Source: JBOHER01 sp050701115 (GTDB taxonomy: Bacteria; Actinomycetota; Actinomycetes; Mycobacteriales; Pseudonocardiaceae). From it: 7,478 nucleotides of DNA. The notes beneath the pieces were generated by a model. The model ran no database searches and was not told the origin of the DNA. It was given only the letters and a program-made list of their open reading frames with translations. Below are positions 5,529 to 7,478 of the stretch, piece by piece. Both the position numbers and the translations under genes were made by a program. Positions within the stretch are counted from its first letter, which is position 1, and each line of letters begins with the position of its first letter. The DNA is taken from assembly GCA_050701115.1 (NCBI GenBank), contig JBOHER010000227.1, positions 1 to 7,478 on the forward strand, given 5' to 3'.

Positions 5529-5894
5529 ATGTCGAAGCAGTCCCTGGCGTTGGCGATGGAGGAGTGCTGCTCCCCGCTGGCCCGCGAACCCCTGTCCGCA
5601 GAGCAGGCCGTCGAGTTGTCCCGCGCGTTCAAGGCGCTGGCCGATCCGGTGCGGCTGCGGCTGTTGTCCATGATCGCCTCGCACGCGGGTGGGGAGGCGT
5701 GCGTATGCGACCTGACCGGGGCCTTCGACCTGACCGGACCGACGATTTCCCATCATTTGAAGGTGCTGCGCGAGGTTGGGCTGATCGAGGGCGAACGCCG
5801 TGGTACCTGGGTGTACTACCGGGTGCACCCCGAGGTGCTGGCCAGGTTGTCCACGGTGCTGCTGCCCGGCGATGCGCCGGTGGTGACGGCGTGA
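5529..5894 (+). CDS. arsR: ArsR-family As(III)-responsive transcriptional repressor
   Basis: A 121-residue winged-helix repressor of the ArsR/SmtB family that leaves its operator when As(III) binds. The DNA-binding core is FKALADPVRLRLLSMI (34-49), then the recognition region LTGPTISHHLKVLREVGLI (68-86), and the wing GERRGTWVYYRV (88-99). Thiol ligands are visible in two places: an N-terminal Cys13-Cys14 pair, and Cys58-x-Cys60 followed by Asp61. Corynebacterium-type ArsR uses an N-terminal Cys pair plus one core Cys, while E. coli-type uses the CxC of the ELCVCDL motif; this protein has both sets. It is divergent from arsI and overlaps acr3 by four bases (GTGA, 5891-5894). It probably controls itself, the downstream genes and arsI. 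There is no RBS, and the -10-like hexamer six bases upstream suggests a leaderless mRNA. The longer plus frame from 5564 through this gene is out of frame with it and is an artefact. Confidence 0.95.
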   Translation: MSKQSLALAMEECCSPLAREPLSAEQAVELSRAFKALADPVRLRLLSMIASHAGGEACVCDLTGAFDLTGPTISHHLKVLREVGLIEGERRGTWVYYRVHPEVLARLSTVLLPGDAPVVTA

Positions 5895-6997
5895 CCACAA
5901 CGGACACCCGCACGACTCCCGCGCCGACCGGCGTGGTCGGCAAACTCTCCACACTGGACCGGTTCCTGCCGCTGTGGATCGCTGCGGCGATGGTGGTTGG
6001 ACTGCTCGCCGCCCGGTGGATCCCCGGAATCGACGTCGCCCTGAACGCGGTCAGCTTCGACGGGATTTCGCTGCCGATCGCGATCGGGCTGCTGGTCATG
6101 ATGTACCCGGTGCTGGCCAAGGTCCGCTATGACCGGCTGGGCACGGTGACCGGTGACCGCAGGCTGTTGTGGCCCTCGCTGGTGCTGAACTGGCTGATCG
6201 GCCCGGCGCTGATGTTCGCCTTGGCCTGGCTGCTGCTGCCCGACCTGCCCGAATACCGCACCGGGCTGATCATCGTCGGACTTGCCCGCTGCATCGCGAT
6301 GGTCATCATCTGGAACGACCTCGCCTGCGGGGACCGGGAAGCCGCCGCGGTGCTGGTCGCCCTGAACTCGGTGTTCCAGGTCATCGCCTTCGGTGCGCTC
6401 GGCTGGTTCTACCTGTCCGTGCTTCCCGGCTGGCTCGGATTACCCACCGCGGACCTGGACGTGTCCGGCTGGGAGATCGCCAAGAGCGTGCTGATCTTCC
6501 TCGGCATCCCGCTGCTCGCGGGTTACCTGTCCCGTCGGCTTGGCGAGCGGGCCAAGGGACGCGCCTGGTACGAGACACAGTTCCTGCCCAAGATCGGCCC
6601 GATCGCCCTGTACGGGCTGCTGTTCACCATCGTGATCTTGTTCGCCCTGCAGGGACAACAGATCACCAGCCGGCCGCTGGACGTGGTCAGGATCGCGGTG
6701 CCGCTGCTGATCTACTTCGCGCTGATGTGGGCAGGCTCGTATGCCTTCGGTATGGCGCTCGGCCTCAACTACGAGCGCACGACCACCTTGGCGTTCACCG
6801 CGGCGGGCAACAACTTCGAGCTCGCCATCGCGGTCGCGATCGCCACCTTCGGCGCCACCAGTGGTCAGGCTCTTGCCGGCGTGGTCGGCCCCCTCATCGA
6901 GGTGCCGGTGCTGGTCGCGCTCGTCTACGTCTCCCTGGCCCTACGGAGACGGTTCACCACCTCACCCAGCCCGGTGTCCACGAAGGCGTCACCATGA
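5891..6997 (+). CDS. acr3: Acr3-family arsenite efflux permease
   Basis: A 368-residue membrane protein of the BART superfamily that exports As(OH)3/arsenite, driven by proton motive force. After a short cytosolic N-terminus (about 20 residues) there are about ten hydrophobic helices, starting with FLPLWIAAAMVVGLLAARWI (about 25-44). The two residues essential in characterised Acr3 proteins are visible. Cys134 is in the TM4 signature LARCIAMVIIWNDLACGD (131-148). Glu310 is in TM9 (AAGNNFELAIAVAIATFG, 304-321). PVLAKVRYDRLG (73-84) is also typical. The length matches bacterial Acr3. GTG 5891 is the start because it fits the family N-terminus and overlaps the arsR stop as GTGA. A much longer open frame extending upstream to 5564 merely reads arsR out of frame. 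The stop overlaps the arsC ATG as ATGA. Both junctions imply translational coupling. Confidence 0.96.
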   Translation: MTTTDTRTTPAPTGVVGKLSTLDRFLPLWIAAAMVVGLLAARWIPGIDVALNAVSFDGISLPIAIGLLVMMYPVLAKVRYDRLGTVTGDRRLLWPSLVLNWLIGPALMFALAWLLLPDLPEYRTGLIIVGLARCIAMVIIWNDLACGDREAAAVLVALNSVFQVIAFGALGWFYLSVLPGWLGLPTADLDVSGWEIAKSVLIFLGIPLLAGYLSRRLGERAKGRAWYETQFLPKIGPIALYGLLFTIVILFALQGQQITSRPLDVVRIAVPLLIYFALMWAGSYAFGMALGLNYERTTTLAFTAAGNNFELAIAVAIATFGATSGQALAGVVGPLIEVPVLVALVYVSLALRRRFTTSPSPVSTKASP

Positions 6998-7478
6998 CCA
7001 CCGACCAGCCCTTGGGTAGCGACGCTCGTGCCTGTCAAGACGTCGAGGAATGCCACCTCACCGATCCGCATGTCCAGCAGATCCTTGATCGTGAAGCCGC
7101 CGATCTCCACGGCCGGTTCACCGGGATCTTCTCGCCGGAAACCGTGCGCGGCATGGTCCTTGCGTGTTTCACCGAACTCACCGCACGGTCAATTGTGCAC
7201 GTTCACCTGCCCGTCCTCGCGCAGCGTTTCGCGCGCGAACGCCTTGAGATCATCGCCAAGAACGAAGGAACCATCGTGCCCAACGTTCCCGAAGTGCTGT
7301 TCGTCTGCGTGCACAACGCGGGCCGCTCCCAAATGGCCGCCGCGCTGCTGCATCACCACGCCAAGGGTCGCGTCGTCGTGCGCTCCGCGGGCTCCGCACC
7401 CGCGGAGCGCATCAACCCCGCGGTCGTCGAGGTCATGGCCGAACTCGGCCTTGACCTCTCCCGGGGATTCCCCAAACC
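6994..7478 (+). CDS. arsC: Two-domain arsenate reductase ArsC (LMW-phosphatase type), 3' end missing
   Basis: A frame starting at ATG 6994 (ATGA overlap with acr3) stays open to the right edge, with 161 codons visible. Residues about 25-92 (VQQILDREAADLHGRFTGIF to AKNEG) form an alpha-helical N-terminal domain found in front of many actinobacterial ArsC-like phosphatases. Then PEVLFVCVHNAGRSQMAAAL (99-118) opens a low-molecular-weight protein tyrosine phosphatase fold, with the catalytic P-loop Cys105-x5-Arg111. VRSAGSAPAERINPAVVEVM (about 129-148) and ELGLDLSRGFPK follow, as in ArsC. It reduces arsenate to arsenite, which Acr3 then exports. The electron donor in actinobacteria may be mycothiol/mycoredoxin or thioredoxin; the window does not reach the resolving cysteines that would decide this. 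Cys14, Cys20 and Cys58 in the N-terminal domain are of unknown importance. Confidence 0.92.
   Translation, partial: MTTDQPLGSDARACQDVEECHLTDPHVQQILDREAADLHGRFTGIFSPETVRGMVLACFTELTARSIVHVHLPVLAQRFARERLEIIAKNEGTIVPNVPEVLFVCVHNAGRSQMAAALLHHHAKGRVVVRSAGSAPAERINPAVVEVMAELGLDLSRGFPK
7264..7278 (+). promoter_or_regulatory. Possible internal ribosome binding site and GTG start within arsC
   Basis: GAAGGA (7264-7269) is followed by six bases and an in-frame GTG (7276-7278), exactly at the boundary between the helical N-terminal domain and the phosphatase domain. Translation from it would give a normal stand-alone ArsC beginning VPNVPEVLFVC. Internal initiation is not proven; the site may be chance within coding sequence. 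Confidence 0.3.

Noticed and set aside
5564..5890. Upstream extension of the acr3 frame giving a 477-residue protein
   Set aside because: The added residues are arsR read out of frame; the GTG at 5891 matches the Acr3 N-terminus and the GTGA overlap.

Overview
The window is high-GC DNA with GTG starts, strong third-position G/C bias and actinobacterial gene types (mycobacterial-type CadI/ArsI and a two-domain ArsC). It looks like the chromosome of an actinomycete, plausibly Pseudonocardiaceae or a relative. The taxon is inferred from gene content and style and was not tested by a search.

Layout: (1) Bases 1-141 (minus) are the N-terminal end of a probable 8-amino-7-oxononanoate synthase (BioF) that leaves the window on the left. 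(2) Bases 195-917 (plus) encode a PIG-L/LmbE-type zinc deacetylase, divergent from bioF. (3) Bases 918-1050, between two convergent genes, hold a cluster of CTGAAAG/CTTTCAG inverted repeats, and an 18-base tandem duplication that copies the stop codon of the next gene. (4) Bases 1051-2661 (minus) encode a DEAD-box RNA helicase with an Arg/Gly-rich tail. (5) Bases 2662-3356 are about 700 bases with no confident gene. (6) Bases 3357-4268 (plus) encode a D-amino-acid-oxidase-type flavoenzyme. (7) Bases 4276-5016 (minus) encode YaaA, which lies directly downstream of (8) a frameshifted arsI/cadI gene (5032-5444, minus). (9) A compact AT-rich control region (5445-5528) separates arsI from a plus-strand arsR-acr3-arsC operon (5529 to the right edge).

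The right-hand third is an arsenic-resistance locus. ArsR senses As(III), the ArsC phosphatase-fold enzyme reduces arsenate to arsenite, and Acr3 exports arsenite. ArsI would cleave the C-As bond of trivalent organoarsenicals, but as read here its frame breaks before the third metal ligand. arsR, acr3 and arsC overlap by GTGA and ATGA junctions. The arsI and arsR promoters appear to occupy the same roughly 30 bases on opposite strands around one palindromic operator candidate, with a second palindrome in the arsI leader. YaaA (peroxide/iron stress) could be co-transcribed with arsI.

I found no wholly new system. The points most worth following are the superimposed divergent ars promoters, the one-base frame break in arsI, the possible internal start in arsC, the inverted-repeat cluster, and the duplicated stop codon of the helicase.
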